A stretch of DNA of 64,000 nt from Phycisphaerae bacterium (GCA_030432905.1 JAUILU010000001.1:682001-746000), one strand, 5' to 3'. Shown: positions 7,991-16,576, numbered from the stretch's first letter. Made by a program: numbers and translations. The notes: generated from the letters alone by a model not told the origin.

Positions 7991-9919
7991 ATGGCTGACG
8001 TCAGAACCGACCTCAAAGACATGAAGGGTCTCTCAGAAGAAGACCGGCGCACCCTCGCCGAGGCCGAAGCACTGCTCGGCCCAGAGCCCGAAACCATGGG
8101 CTTCACCAAGAACCTTTTCTGGGGTCGTTTCCGCGAAGAGATGGTCCTGCCCTACCCGCAGGTCGCAGCCGACGAAACCGCACGCTGCGACCAGCTGCTC
8201 GCCGAGCTCGAGGACTACCTCCGCAACGAGCACCCCTCGATCCAGATCGACCAGGAAGAAGAGATCCCCACCTGGGTCATCGAACGACTCTTCAAGATGG
8301 GCGCCCTCGGCTGCACCGTCCCGACCGAATACGGCGGCCTCGGCTTCGGGATCACGAGCTACAACCGCGTCCTCGAGATGATCGGCAAGTATTGCGGCTC
8401 GACCGCCGTCGTCGTCTCGGCGCACCAATCGATCGGCTGCAAAGCCATCATGCTCTTCGGCGACGACGAGCAGAAGCAGAACTGGCTCCCGATCGTCGCA
8501 CGCCAGAACCTCAGCGCGTTCTGCCTCAGCGAATCAAACGCCGGCTGCGACGCGGGCGGCGTGGAAACAACCTGCGAGCTCTCAGAAGACGGCACACACT
8601 ACATCATCAACGGCGAGAAAAAGTGGTCCACCTCGGGCGCTCTCGCGGCAATCTTCACCGTCATGTGCCGACAGGATCTCCCGAACGGCAAGAAGGGCGT
8701 CACCGCCCTCGTCTGCACGCCCGACATGGAAGGCGTTGACATCTTCCAGAAGAACCGCTCTAAGTGCGGCATCCGTGGCACCTGGCAGGCGCGCATCCGG
8801 TTCACCAACGTCAAGGTCCCCGTCTCGCACCGGCTCCACGACGAAGGCAAGGGCCTCAAGGTCGCCCTCACATGCCTCAACTACGGCCGATGCACACTCA
8901 GCGCAGGCATGACCGGCGGCGCCAAGCGAGCCATGGACCAGAGCATTAAGTGGGCCGAGACCCGCTACCAGTTCCGCAAGCCGCTCAACGACAAGCAGCT
9001 CGTCCGCCAGCGCATCGCCCACATGGCAGCGCTGACCTACGCCATGGACGCCGTCCTCTTCATGACCACCGGCATGCTCGACCGGGGCGACGAGGACATC
9101 ATGGTCGAAACCGCGATCTGCAAGGTCTTCTGCTCAGAGATGGGCTGGCAGGTCGTCAACGACGCCATGCAGATCATGGGCGGCGAAGGCTACATGACCG
9201 AGAACGAGCTCGACCGCATCTTCCGCGACTCGCGCATCAACACCATCGTCGAAGGCTCAAACGACCTCATGTGGTCGTTCATCTTCGGCTACGGCGGCAA
9301 GCAGCTCGGCGAGTGGATGCTCGGAATGAAGGACAACGCAAAGTCCAGCATCTTCAAGCCCGCCTTCCTCGGCAAAGCCATCCCGCTAGGCATGGAGGTC
9401 TTCCTCGGCATCCGCCGCAAAGCGCCCGAGATCAAGAACATCCACCCGGACCTGCGCCCCTACGCCGACAGGCTCCGCAAGCTCATCAGCGAGTTCACCT
9501 ACCAGTTCAAGCAGATGTCCAAGAAGCACGACACCGACATGCTCCAGAGGCAGGTCCCGCAGGCACGCCTGGCGCTCGCGGCCATCCAGCTCCACGCTTG
9601 GATCTGCACGCTCAGCAAGCTCGACCACGACATGCGCAACAACTCCAACGGCGAAGAGTTCGCACGCGACAAGGCAGCCGCGATCCACTTCTTCGACCTC
9701 GCAGAGCTCGACATCGAGAAGCACTTCCGCGAGGGCTACCGCAACGCGGACGACACGATGGAGCAGGCAGCCGAGGCCGCCATGAAGCACAACGACACGC
9801 TCCCGAACAACCTCTTTATCATCCCAGAAAAAGCACCGGAACAATTCCGCGGCACCGGTCGCACACCACGCGACGAAGCCGTCAAGCAGTTCCCGGGCGA
9901 CAAAGCAGTTCACTCGTAA
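7991..9919 (+). CDS. acyl-CoA dehydrogenase, long (VLCAD/ACAD9-like) form
   Basis: An FAD-dependent dehydrogenase forming 2-enoyl-CoA. The 642-residue length includes the usual three-part core (helical domain from about 65, beta domain with FCLSESNAGCDAG and KKWSTSGALAAIF, C-terminal helical domain) plus an extra C-terminal region of about 170 residues, as in membrane-associated very-long-chain types. The base is probably the Glu in IVEGSNDLMWSF, the equivalent of the VLCAD EGTND motif. A good ribosome site (GCAGGAAGGA) precedes ATG 7991. The neighbouring E1/E2 complex suggests a branched or long-chain acyl-CoA substrate, but chain length cannot be read from sequence alone. Confidence 0.92.
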   Translation: MADVRTDLKDMKGLSEEDRRTLAEAEALLGPEPETMGFTKNLFWGRFREEMVLPYPQVAADETARCDQLLAELEDYLRNEHPSIQIDQEEEIPTWVIERLFKMGALGCTVPTEYGGLGFGITSYNRVLEMIGKYCGSTAVVVSAHQSIGCKAIMLFGDDEQKQNWLPIVARQNLSAFCLSESNAGCDAGGVETTCELSEDGTHYIINGEKKWSTSGALAAIFTVMCRQDLPNGKKGVTALVCTPDMEGVDIFQKNRSKCGIRGTWQARIRFTNVKVPVSHRLHDEGKGLKVALTCLNYGRCTLSAGMTGGAKRAMDQSIKWAETRYQFRKPLNDKQLVRQRIAHMAALTYAMDAVLFMTTGMLDRGDEDIMVETAICKVFCSEMGWQVVNDAMQIMGGEGYMTENELDRIFRDSRINTIVEGSNDLMWSFIFGYGGKQLGEWMLGMKDNAKSSIFKPAFLGKAIPLGMEVFLGIRRKAPEIKNIHPDLRPYADRLRKLISEFTYQFKQMSKKHDTDMLQRQVPQARLALAAIQLHAWICTLSKLDHDMRNNSNGEEFARDKAAAIHFFDLAELDIEKHFREGYRNADDTMEQAAEAAMKHNDTLPNNLFIIPEKAPEQFRGTGRTPRDEAVKQFPGDKAVHS

Positions 9920-9959
9920 ACCACACCGCCGGTTTACGGCACCACAAGGAACCACCGGT

Positions 9960-11084
9960 ATGCCAAAGCAAACCGCCTACACCGCGACCATCGAATACGT
10001 CAGTATCCTCGATGAAAAGGGCAACTTCGATGACAAGCTCGGCAAGGGGCTGATCACCGACGAGCAGGCGCTCGACCTGTACGAGCGCATGACCGTCTGC
10101 CGACAGCTCGACGAGTTCGCGTTCAAGCTCCAGCGCTCCGGCCGCATGGGCACCTACCCGCAGAACAAGGGCCAGGAAGCCGCAGCCGTCGGCACGGCGC
10201 TGGCGCTCCGCCCGGGCCAGGACTGGGTCGTGCCCAGCTACCGCGAGAACGCGGCGCTGTTCATGATGGGCCTGCCCATGCACTACGTCCTGCTCTACTG
10301 GATGGGCGACGAGCGAGGAAGCCAGATCCCAGAGAACGTCAAGATGACCCCGCTGTCCGTGCCCATCGGCACGCACATGCTCCACGCCTCTGGCATCGCC
10401 TACGCCGAGAAAGTCCGCAAGACAGACAACGTCGTCGCGACCTACTTCGGCGACGGCGCCACATCCGAGGGCGACTTCCACGAAGCGATGAACTTCGCCT
10501 CGACCATGAAGACCCCGACCATCTTCATCAACCAGAACAACTCGTGGGCCATCAGCGTGCCCCGCTCGAAGCAGATGAACTCCGAGACCGTCGCGCAGAA
10601 GGCGCTCGCCTACGGCATGCCGACCGTCCGCTGCGACGGCAACGACATCTTCGCGGTGAAGTACGTGATGGACGAGGCCGTCAAGCGTGCCCGCGCAGGC
10701 GAAGGCCCGTCGTTCATCGAGTGCATCACCTACCGCCTCGGCGACCACACCACCGCCGACGATGCACGCCGGTACCGCGACCCGAAGGAAGTCGAGGCGT
10801 GGCTCAACCGCGACCCGCTCATCCGCACCCGCAAGTACCTCGAGGCCCGCAAGATCTGGGACGCCGACAAGGACGAACAGCTCCAGGAACGCGCCAAGAC
10901 CATCGTCAAGGAAGTCGTCGCGACCGCAGAGGGCATCGAGAAGCCCGAGGTCGACAGCATCTTCAACGCGATGTACGCCGAGCCGCACGCCGAGCTCGTC
11001 AGGCAGCGAGACACCATGCGGACCAGCAGCCTCGGCAAAGACCCGAGCCAGACCGGACTCAAGAGCACGACCCAGAACGTATAA
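9960..11084 (+). CDS. 2-oxoacid dehydrogenase E1 component, alpha subunit
   Basis: The thiamine-diphosphate-dependent decarboxylase subunit of a branched-chain keto acid or pyruvate dehydrogenase complex. The 374-residue protein contains the ThDP/Mg motif as YFGDGATSEGDFHEAMNFAS followed by INQNNSWAIS, and the phosphorylation-loop-like segment ECITYRLGDHTTADDA. A ribosome site (AAGGAA) lies before the ATG. Separate alpha and beta subunits followed by E2 are the PdhA/BkdA arrangement. Catabolic neighbours favour branched-chain substrates, but this is an inference, and pyruvate dehydrogenase remains possible. Confidence 0.92.
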   Translation: MPKQTAYTATIEYVSILDEKGNFDDKLGKGLITDEQALDLYERMTVCRQLDEFAFKLQRSGRMGTYPQNKGQEAAAVGTALALRPGQDWVVPSYRENAALFMMGLPMHYVLLYWMGDERGSQIPENVKMTPLSVPIGTHMLHASGIAYAEKVRKTDNVVATYFGDGATSEGDFHEAMNFASTMKTPTIFINQNNSWAISVPRSKQMNSETVAQKALAYGMPTVRCDGNDIFAVKYVMDEAVKRARAGEGPSFIECITYRLGDHTTADDARRYRDPKEVEAWLNRDPLIRTRKYLEARKIWDADKDEQLQERAKTIVKEVVATAEGIEKPEVDSIFNAMYAEPHAELVRQRDTMRTSSLGKDPSQTGLKSTTQNV

Positions 11085-11123
11085 CACGGCACCCGGCCAC
11101 CAACACCCGGCGCTCGTGCAACG

Positions 11124-11153
11124 CACGGATGCCGGATGACGAGTGCCGAACGA
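11124..11153. repeat. short GATGCCG/GTGCCG repeat, copy 2
   Basis: CGGATGCCGGATGACGAGTGCCG in the E1-alpha/E1-beta gap resembles the block at 4404-4438, with shared GGATGCCG and GAGTGCCG units. Both copies are intergenic. Confidence 0.45.
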
Positions 11154-11165
11154 CGGAAACAAACC

Positions 11166-12140
11166 ATGGCAACTCTCAACCTCGTACAAGCGATCAACCT
11201 CGCACTCAAGCAAGAGATGCAGAAGGACGACCGCGTCATCATCCTCGGCGAAGACGTCGGACCCAACGGCGGCGTGTTCCGCGTCACCGAAGACCTGCAC
11301 GCAGAGTTCGGCGACGACCGCGTCATCGACACGCCGCTGGCTGAGTCGGGCATCATCGGCACCGCAATCGGCATGGCGATGAACGGGCTCCGCCCCATCC
11401 CCGAGATCCAGTTCGAGGGCTTCCTCGGACCGGCGTACGACCAGATCGTCAACCACGCCGCACGCTCACGCTCGCGGTCACGCGGTGCGGTCACCGTACC
11501 GCTCACCATCCGCGTCCCCGTCGGCGGCGGCATCCACGCACCCGAGCTCCACTCCGACTCGCCCGAGGCGATCTACGCCCACTCGCCAGGCATCAAGGTC
11601 GTCATGCCCACGACCCCCTACGACGCCAAGGGCCTGCTCATCAGCGCCATCCGCGACCCCGACCCCGTGATCTTCTTCGAGCCCAAGCGCGTCTACCGCA
11701 GCTTCCGCGAAGAAGTCCCCGAGGACGAGTACATGATCCCGATCGGCGAGGCCAAGGTCATCAGCGAGGGCGACGACCTCACCGTCGTCACCTGGGGCGC
11801 CAGCCTCTTCCAGTGCATCGAAGCGCTCGACAACGCACCAGACGACGTCAGCATCGAGCTGATCGACCTCCGCACGATCGACCCCTTCGACATGGACACC
11901 ATCGCAGCCAGCGTCGAGAAAACCGGACGCTGCGTCATCGTCCACGAAGCTGCGATGACGTGCGGCCTCGGCGCCGAGATCTCGGCACGCGTCCAAGAGC
12001 GATGCTTCCTGCACCTCGAAGCCCCCGTGCAGCGCGTGACGGGCTTCGACACACTCATGCCGTACTACAAGCTAGAGAACGAGTACCTTGTCAACGCCAA
12101 GCGCGTGGGCACGGCAATCCAAGAGACGCTGGCGTACTAA
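11166..12140 (+). CDS. 2-oxoacid dehydrogenase E1 component, beta subunit
   Basis: A 324-residue transketolase-like beta subunit pairing with the E1-alpha gene 81 bases upstream. Recognisable blocks are LGEDVGPNGGVFRVTEDL (residues about 30-48), DTPLAESGIIGTAIGMAMNG, the central PEIQFEGF, and the C-terminal transketolase domain containing VTWGASLFQCIEAL and ELIDLRTIDPFD. ATG 11166 gives the canonical MATLNLVQAINLAL start. An upstream in-frame ATG at 11136 would add ten residues and overlap the repeat region. It acts with E2 to transfer acyl groups to lipoate. Confidence 0.93.
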   Translation: MATLNLVQAINLALKQEMQKDDRVIILGEDVGPNGGVFRVTEDLHAEFGDDRVIDTPLAESGIIGTAIGMAMNGLRPIPEIQFEGFLGPAYDQIVNHAARSRSRSRGAVTVPLTIRVPVGGGIHAPELHSDSPEAIYAHSPGIKVVMPTTPYDAKGLLISAIRDPDPVIFFEPKRVYRSFREEVPEDEYMIPIGEAKVISEGDDLTVVTWGASLFQCIEALDNAPDDVSIELIDLRTIDPFDMDTIAASVEKTGRCVIVHEAAMTCGLGAEISARVQERCFLHLEAPVQRVTGFDTLMPYYKLENEYLVNAKRVGTAIQETLAY

Positions 12141-12169
12141 GCCGCTCCTGATCGAACAAAGGAAATCAC

Positions 12170-13513
12170 ATGGCTGGCAAAGTCTCATCAGATCCGAACG
12201 TCTTCCTCCTGCCCGACATCGGCGAGGGCCTGCAAGAGGCAGAACTCGTCAAGTGGCTCGTCTCCGTCGGTGACACCGTCGAAGAGGGCCAGGACATGGC
12301 AGAGGTCGAGACCGACAAGGCGCTCGCAGAGATCCCCTCGCCCCGCAACGGCGTCATCAAAGAACTCCGCGGCAACCCGGGCGACATGATCCAGGTCGGT
12401 GATGCGTTCGTCATCTACGAAGGCGACGGCAGCGCACCAGCAGCCGAGCCCAAGCAGGACGCCGAACTCGTTGAGCCGCAGCCGCCAGCTGACGATGCCT
12501 CGTCCAATGAAAAAGACCAGGGCACCGTCGTCGGCAAGGTCGGCGATGAACTCGTCGGCGCCTCGGCAGCCAACGGCAAAGCGCTCGCCACACCCGCTGT
12601 CCGCAGGATCGCGCGCGACGCGGGCATCGACATCAACGCCGTGGTCGGCACAGGCCTCGGCGGACGCGTCACCAAGAAGGACGTCGAGAACGCAATCGCC
12701 GGTGGCGGCGCTGCACCCGCAGCAGCCCCAGCGCCCTCGCGCCCCGCACCCACGTTCGAAGCGCCGACCCCGGCACCCAAGCGTGAGATCACCCCGATCC
12801 CCGCGGGTCAGGAAACCCTCGCCATCCCGTTCCGTGGCGTGCGCCGCAAGATCGCCAACAAGCTCCGCGAGTCCGTTGACAGGGCTGTCCACTTCACCGT
12901 CATGGACGAGGCGGACATCACCGATCTCAACGTTCTCCGCAAGAAGCTGTCCGCTGCGTCGGGTGAGAAGATCAGCCCGCTGCCCTTCATCGCAAGCGCG
13001 ATCAGCAACGTGCTCAGCCGCGACGAGTTCCGCCCGCTCAACGCGACCGTTGACGACGAGGGCGAGCAGATCATCCAGCACAGAGCCGTGCACCTTGGCA
13101 TCGCGGCCGACACCGAGAGCGGCCTGATGGTCCCGGTCATCCGCGACTGCGATGCGCTCGGCGTCCTCGAGATCGGCCGGGAAGTCATCCGCGTCGCAAA
13201 CGCCGCACGCAGCCGCACGATCGCACGCGAAGAGCTCACCGGCTCGACGTTCACGCTCAGCAACGTCGGCAGCCACGCTGGCCGATTCGCGACACCCATC
13301 CTCAACTACCCCGAGGTCGGCATCCTCGCCGCGGGCCGGGGCCGAGAGGGCATGGTCGTCAAGAACGGCTCGTTCCGCGTGGGCATGCTCCTGCCGCTCT
13401 CGCTCGCCTGCGACCACCGCGTCGTCGACGGCGCAACAGCAGCCCTCGCGCTCGCGGAAATCATCAAGCTGCTCGAGAACCCGGAGTCACTTCTGGCACC
13501 AGCACGCAGCTAG
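12170..13513 (+). CDS. dihydrolipoamide acyltransferase E2 of a 2-oxoacid dehydrogenase complex
   Basis: A 447-residue E2. It has one N-terminal lipoyl domain with the modified lysine in EVETDKALAEIPSP (about residue 46), a linker rich in Ala/Pro, and a peripheral-subunit-binding domain starting ATPAVRRIARDAGIDI (about 141). A second Ala/Pro linker leads to the catalytic domain, with the active-site motif DHRVVDGA near residue 418. A ribosome site AAAGGAA precedes the ATG. No E3 (dihydrolipoyl dehydrogenase) gene follows, so E3 must be shared from elsewhere. The last four bases overlap the convergent YedK gene. Confidence 0.94.
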   Translation: MAGKVSSDPNVFLLPDIGEGLQEAELVKWLVSVGDTVEEGQDMAEVETDKALAEIPSPRNGVIKELRGNPGDMIQVGDAFVIYEGDGSAPAAEPKQDAELVEPQPPADDASSNEKDQGTVVGKVGDELVGASAANGKALATPAVRRIARDAGIDINAVVGTGLGGRVTKKDVENAIAGGGAAPAAAPAPSRPAPTFEAPTPAPKREITPIPAGQETLAIPFRGVRRKIANKLRESVDRAVHFTVMDEADITDLNVLRKKLSAASGEKISPLPFIASAISNVLSRDEFRPLNATVDDEGEQIIQHRAVHLGIAADTESGLMVPVIRDCDALGVLEIGREVIRVANAARSRTIAREELTGSTFTLSNVGSHAGRFATPILNYPEVGILAAGRGREGMVVKNGSFRVGMLLPLSLACDHRVVDGATAALALAEIIKLLENPESLLAPARS

Positions 13514-14208
13514 AACAAACCAAGCTGATCGCCCGGATCATGCACGACCCGTTCCACGAGGGACGGGTCGTTGTTTTTGACGTTGCCGACCCTGCTCGAA
13601 ACGGGCGTGAACGCGACGCCGTCGTTTGGCTTGGGCTCACAGAGCGCGATCGCCTCGTCCTGTGTGCCACGGAGCCAGGTCTCGATCTGGTCGTGCGCGA
13701 GCATCACAGGCGAACGCTCGTGGATCTGCGCCATCCGCCCAGTCGCGGCGGTCGTAACAACCGAATACGTATCAAGCCGGTCCCGCCCCTCACCCCACCG
13801 CTCCCACACCGCGGCAAGCGGCATGATCGAGCCGTCCTCGGGCGTGACGAACCACGGCTTCTTGCGCTTGAGCTCGGGCAGTGTTTCCCATTCATAAAAC
13901 CCGCTGATCGGAACCACACACCGGCGCTGCTCGAACGCCTCGCGGTACGCGGGCTTCTCGCGGATGGTCTCGCTGCGGGCGTTGAACATCCGCACACCCA
14001 CCGACGGGTCAGCGGCCCAGCTCGGCACCAGCCCCCACTTCAGCTTCGCAACCCCCGCGTCGCCCGCCTTGCCGATCAGGATCACCGGCGCATCCATCGT
14101 CGGCGCGACGTTGTAGCACGAATCGATCGCATCGTCGTACGACCACCCGAGTGAGGTCAGCAGCTGCACCTGCTGCATCAGAAAGTAGTACGCGAACCGG
14201 GCACACAT
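13510..14208 (-). CDS. SOS response-associated peptidase, YedK/HMCES family
   Basis: A 232-residue SRAP-domain protein that forms a thiazolidine DNA-protein crosslink with abasic sites in single-stranded DNA. The essential residues are visible: Cys2 at the mature N terminus (MCARFAYY), Asn in CYNVAPT, Glu in ISGFYEW, and His in IHERSPVMLA. The start is fixed by the need for Cys at position 2. Upstream in-frame extensions would abolish that. A TACTAT element lies 6 bases before the ATG. The gene converges on, and overlaps, the E2 gene, whose terminator hairpin lies inside this coding sequence. Confidence 0.92.
   Translation of the reverse strand: MCARFAYYFLMQQVQLLTSLGWSYDDAIDSCYNVAPTMDAPVILIGKAGDAGVAKLKWGLVPSWAADPSVGVRMFNARSETIREKPAYREAFEQRRCVVPISGFYEWETLPELKRKKPWFVTPEDGSIMPLAAVWERWGEGRDRLDTYSVVTTAATGRMAQIHERSPVMLAHDQIETWLRGTQDEAIALCEPKPNDGVAFTPVSSRVGNVKNNDPSLVERVVHDPGDQLGLF
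13544..13578 (+). terminator. intrinsic terminator of the E1/E2 operon, embedded in antisense yedK
   Basis: ACGACCCGT (13544-13552) and ACGGGTCGT (13563-13571) form a perfect 9-base-pair stem followed by TGTTTTT. It lies about 30 bases after the E2 stop codon and within the 3' coding part of the convergent gene. Confidence 0.75.
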
Positions 14209-14214
14209 GCCGAA

Positions 14215-14220
14215 ATAGTA
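14215..14220 (-). promoter_or_regulatory. -10-like element TACTAT, possible leaderless start of the YedK gene
   Basis: On the reverse strand TACTAT (five of six to consensus) ends 6 bases before ATG 14208. Confidence 0.5.
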
Positions 14221-14243
14221 CAACATCAGAGGCGACCAGACAG

Positions 14244-14249
14244 TAAACT
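14244..14249 (+). promoter_or_regulatory. -10-like element TAAACT, possible leaderless start of the DUF2007-like gene
   Basis: TAAACT ends 7 bases before ATG 14257. No Shine-Dalgarno is present. It faces the YedK element across 23 bases. Confidence 0.45.
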
Positions 14250-14256
14250 TGTGCGC

Positions 14257-14652
14257 ATGGCAACGCCCAACGATCTCAAGCCAGCCATCGACGCCGCGAA
14301 CCACTCGGAAGCGCACATGATCGCCTCGATGCTCAAAGAACAGGGCATCGAAGCGTTTGTTTTCGACACCGCTGCCAGCAACCTGCTCTGGGATGCACCG
14401 GGATTAATCAACCAGTACATGGTGCACGTTCAGCAAAAAGACGTCGATCGCGCCAGAGCGTTCATCCGCACAAACCGTGACGAGTCGATTGATCTCGACT
14501 GGGACGAAGTGGACGTTGGCGAGATGTCCGACGATGGCTGCCTGAGCTACCGCGACACAGAACCATTTAGTTTGCAGCGATTGATCTCATCGTTGCTTCC
14601 GTGGATCATGATACTTTTGGCAATCGTACTCGCGATCACCGCGATCGCGTAA
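14257..14652 (+). CDS. DUF2007-like putative signal-transducing protein with C-terminal membrane helix
   Basis: A 131-residue protein. The first 70 residues fit the small alpha-beta DUF2007 fold: AANHSEAHMIASMLKEQGIE, then FVFDTAAS, then QYMVHVQQKDVDRARAFI, the typical pattern of a fold that handles 'address' of membrane or paralogue partners. An acidic linker follows, and the C-terminal 20 residues (about 110-131) are very hydrophobic and likely anchor it in the membrane. ATG 14257 is preferred over GTG 14251, which would sit too near the TAAACT element. The biochemical role of this family is unknown. Confidence 0.75.
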   Translation: MATPNDLKPAIDAANHSEAHMIASMLKEQGIEAFVFDTAASNLLWDAPGLINQYMVHVQQKDVDRARAFIRTNRDESIDLDWDEVDVGEMSDDGCLSYRDTEPFSLQRLISSLLPWIMILLAIVLAITAIA

Positions 14653-14659
14653 ACACTGC

Positions 14660-15508
14660 CTAAGGCGACGGCACCAACCCCTCGCAGCTCATCGCCATGA
14701 TCGCCTTCGTGTAACTCGGCGCGAACCCGAGCCGCATCGAGTTGCGGTCGGTCGATGCGCCGGGGAGCGAGTGGATCGCCGCGACCTTGGCACCCTTGAG
14801 CCTGCCCTGCTCGACGCGATGGGCGATCATCGCCTGCTGCACGCCCCGCCTGCGCCACTCGTCGAGCACGCTCACACCGAAAAGCACAACCACGGAGATG
14901 TCATCGCCCCGCGGGTACTCCGCGCCGCCCGCGCCGACGATCGTGTCGCCGAACTTGGCGACGATGAACTCCCCGTGCGGGTGCCCGACAATCTGGCGGT
15001 GCATCTCCAGCTGCCCCTCGGTCGGGTCGCTCGGCTCATCCATGAACCCGCTCATCGCGACGCGCCACGATTCGAGCACCAATGCCTCGTCGTTCGGATC
15101 AACACGCTCGATCGTCAGCTTCCGCCCCTCGTCGTCAACGGGCCAGCCGTGGGTCAGCCCTCCGAGCGCGCTGGCGTCCGGGTCGATCTTTCGGACGAGC
15201 ACCGTCTCGAACTGCCTCAGCTCGAACCCGCGATCGCCGAGCGCCTTGAGGAGCGACTCGTCCGCAAACTGGCACACCTCGACCTTGGGCTCGACACCCC
15301 GGCTCGTGTAGTACTCGACGAACCGATCGACGTCGGCTTCTTCGACAGGCCCCGCAAGCCCCACGCCGCAGGCCTGGTTCGCCCACGAGCCCGGCTCAAG
15401 AAAGCTCATGACGCCGCCCATGATGCGTTCGTAGTCGACCGAGATCTCGGTCATCGCGCGGGCCTGGCGGGCTTCTTCCATTCTGGCGATCTCACTCGGC
15501 ATCAGCAC
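14660..15508 (-). CDS. GNAT family N-acetyltransferase
   Basis: A 282-residue acyltransferase-like protein. The C-terminal half carries the GNAT core: GEFIVAKFGDTIVGAGG (beta 4), VLFGVSVLDEWRRRGVQQAM with the acetyl-CoA pyrophosphate loop RRRGVQQA, and a final LGFAPSY-type segment before the tail. The N-terminal half is a degenerate repeat of similar shape, as in two-domain GNATs. I chose GTG 15508 because AAGGAG lies 6 bases before it. The ATG at 15502 would be 12 bases away. Substrate unknown. It is convergent with the DUF2007-like gene, with only 7 bases between the stops. Confidence 0.8.
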   Translation of the reverse strand: MLMPSEIARMEEARQARAMTEISVDYERIMGGVMSFLEPGSWANQACGVGLAGPVEEADVDRFVEYYTSRGVEPKVEVCQFADESLLKALGDRGFELRQFETVLVRKIDPDASALGGLTHGWPVDDEGRKLTIERVDPNDEALVLESWRVAMSGFMDEPSDPTEGQLEMHRQIVGHPHGEFIVAKFGDTIVGAGGAEYPRGDDISVVVLFGVSVLDEWRRRGVQQAMIAHRVEQGRLKGAKVAAIHSLPGASTDRNSMRLGFAPSYTKAIMAMSCEGLVPSP

Positions 15509-15546
15509 GGCTTACTCCTTCTCAGGCTGTTCCCGCCCGGGAAGAC

Positions 15547-15552
15547 TACCCT
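15547..15552 (+). promoter_or_regulatory. -10-like element TACCCT, possible leaderless start of the MBL-fold gene
   Basis: TACCCT ends 6 bases before ATG 15559. No Shine-Dalgarno is present. Confidence 0.4.
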
Positions 15553-15558
15553 TGTTTC

Positions 15559-16554
15559 ATGGCAGAGAAAGTGCAATACGACTGGACGCTCCTCCGTGCG
15601 GGTCAATTTCTGCTCGACGGCGGCGGCATGTTCGGCATCATCCCACGCACTGTCTGGTCGCGCACAGTCGAGACCGACGAGAGGCACCGGATCAAACTCT
15701 GCCACAACGCGATCCTGCTCCGCGGCGGCGGACGCACCATCCTCATCGAAGCAGGAACGGGCGACAAACTCGACGCCAAAATGGGCGACATCTTCGGCCT
15801 CGACGGCAGGACCATCGAGCACGCGGTCCAAGACGCGGGCGTCGACTGCGCCGACGTCAATACCGCTGTCGTCACGCACCTGCACTTCGACCACGCGGGC
15901 GGGCTGACCCGCCGAGCCCGCGGCGGCGAGACCCCCGACTGGGTCGCGGGCAAAGGCGAGGCCTCGGGCGATCAGAACGAGCTCTGCTTCACGTTCCCTA
16001 ACGCCGAGGTCATCACCCAAAAACAAGAGTGGAACGACGCGATCGCCAACGACGCTGTCATGACGCGGACGTACTACCGCGACCACCTGCTGCCCTTGGA
16101 GATCCCGCTTGAGGGTGACCGCCCGAGGCTGCGACAGATCGAGAGCCCGATCCCGTTTCCCCACGACCAGCGCCCCCACCGAGGCGACCTGCCCACCTCG
16201 CCCGTCCGCAACCGCCGGACCGAGGTTGTCCCGGGCCTGTTCGTCTTCCTCGTCCCCGGTCACACTTGGGGCCAGCAGGCGGTGATGTTCGAGGACACCG
16301 AGGGCCGAACCGTGGTCTTTACACCCGATGTGATACCCACGACGCACCACCTCGGGGCCGCGTACAGCCTCGGCTACGACGTCGAGCCCTACACGAGCAT
16401 GCTCAGCAAACGCTGGCTGCTGACCGAGGCAGCCGACGCCGGCTGGTATCTGGTGCTCGACCACGAGCCGGGCGACCCCGTTTGCAGGGTCCACAGGGGC
16501 GATCGGGGCTGGTTCGAGCTTGAGACGACAGGCCTGACCGGCTGCAACTGGTAA
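15559..16554 (+). CDS. metallo-beta-lactamase fold hydrolase
   Basis: A 331-residue MBL-fold protein. The metal signature is VVTHLHFDHAGG (about residue 99-110, HxHxDH). Further ligands are likely the His in VPGHTWGQQ (about 235) and the Asp/His near VFTPDVIPTTHH. N-terminal strands (LLRAGQFLLDGGGMFG, TILIEAGTGDKL) match the quorum-quenching/flavorubredoxin-like branch, in which an acidic metal ligand is common. No other domain is present. Substrate unknown. It lies 50 bases from the divergent GNAT gene, and no Shine-Dalgarno is seen. Confidence 0.88.
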   Translation: MAEKVQYDWTLLRAGQFLLDGGGMFGIIPRTVWSRTVETDERHRIKLCHNAILLRGGGRTILIEAGTGDKLDAKMGDIFGLDGRTIEHAVQDAGVDCADVNTAVVTHLHFDHAGGLTRRARGGETPDWVAGKGEASGDQNELCFTFPNAEVITQKQEWNDAIANDAVMTRTYYRDHLLPLEIPLEGDRPRLRQIESPIPFPHDQRPHRGDLPTSPVRNRRTEVVPGLFVFLVPGHTWGQQAVMFEDTEGRTVVFTPDVIPTTHHLGAAYSLGYDVEPYTSMLSKRWLLTEAADAGWYLVLDHEPGDPVCRVHRGDRGWFELETTGLTGCNW

Positions 16555-16561
16555 CCCAAGC

Positions 16562-16567
16562 TACCAT
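16562..16567 (+). promoter_or_regulatory. -10-like element TACCAT before the hotdog-like gene
   Basis: TACCAT ends 9 bases before GTG 16577, slightly further than at the other sites. No Shine-Dalgarno is present. Confidence 0.3.
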
Positions 16568-16576
16568 TGACAAGCC

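Noticed and set aside
13501..13513. Frameshift at the E2/yedK junction.
   Set aside because: Both stops are real and simply overlap by four bases; both proteins have complete C termini.
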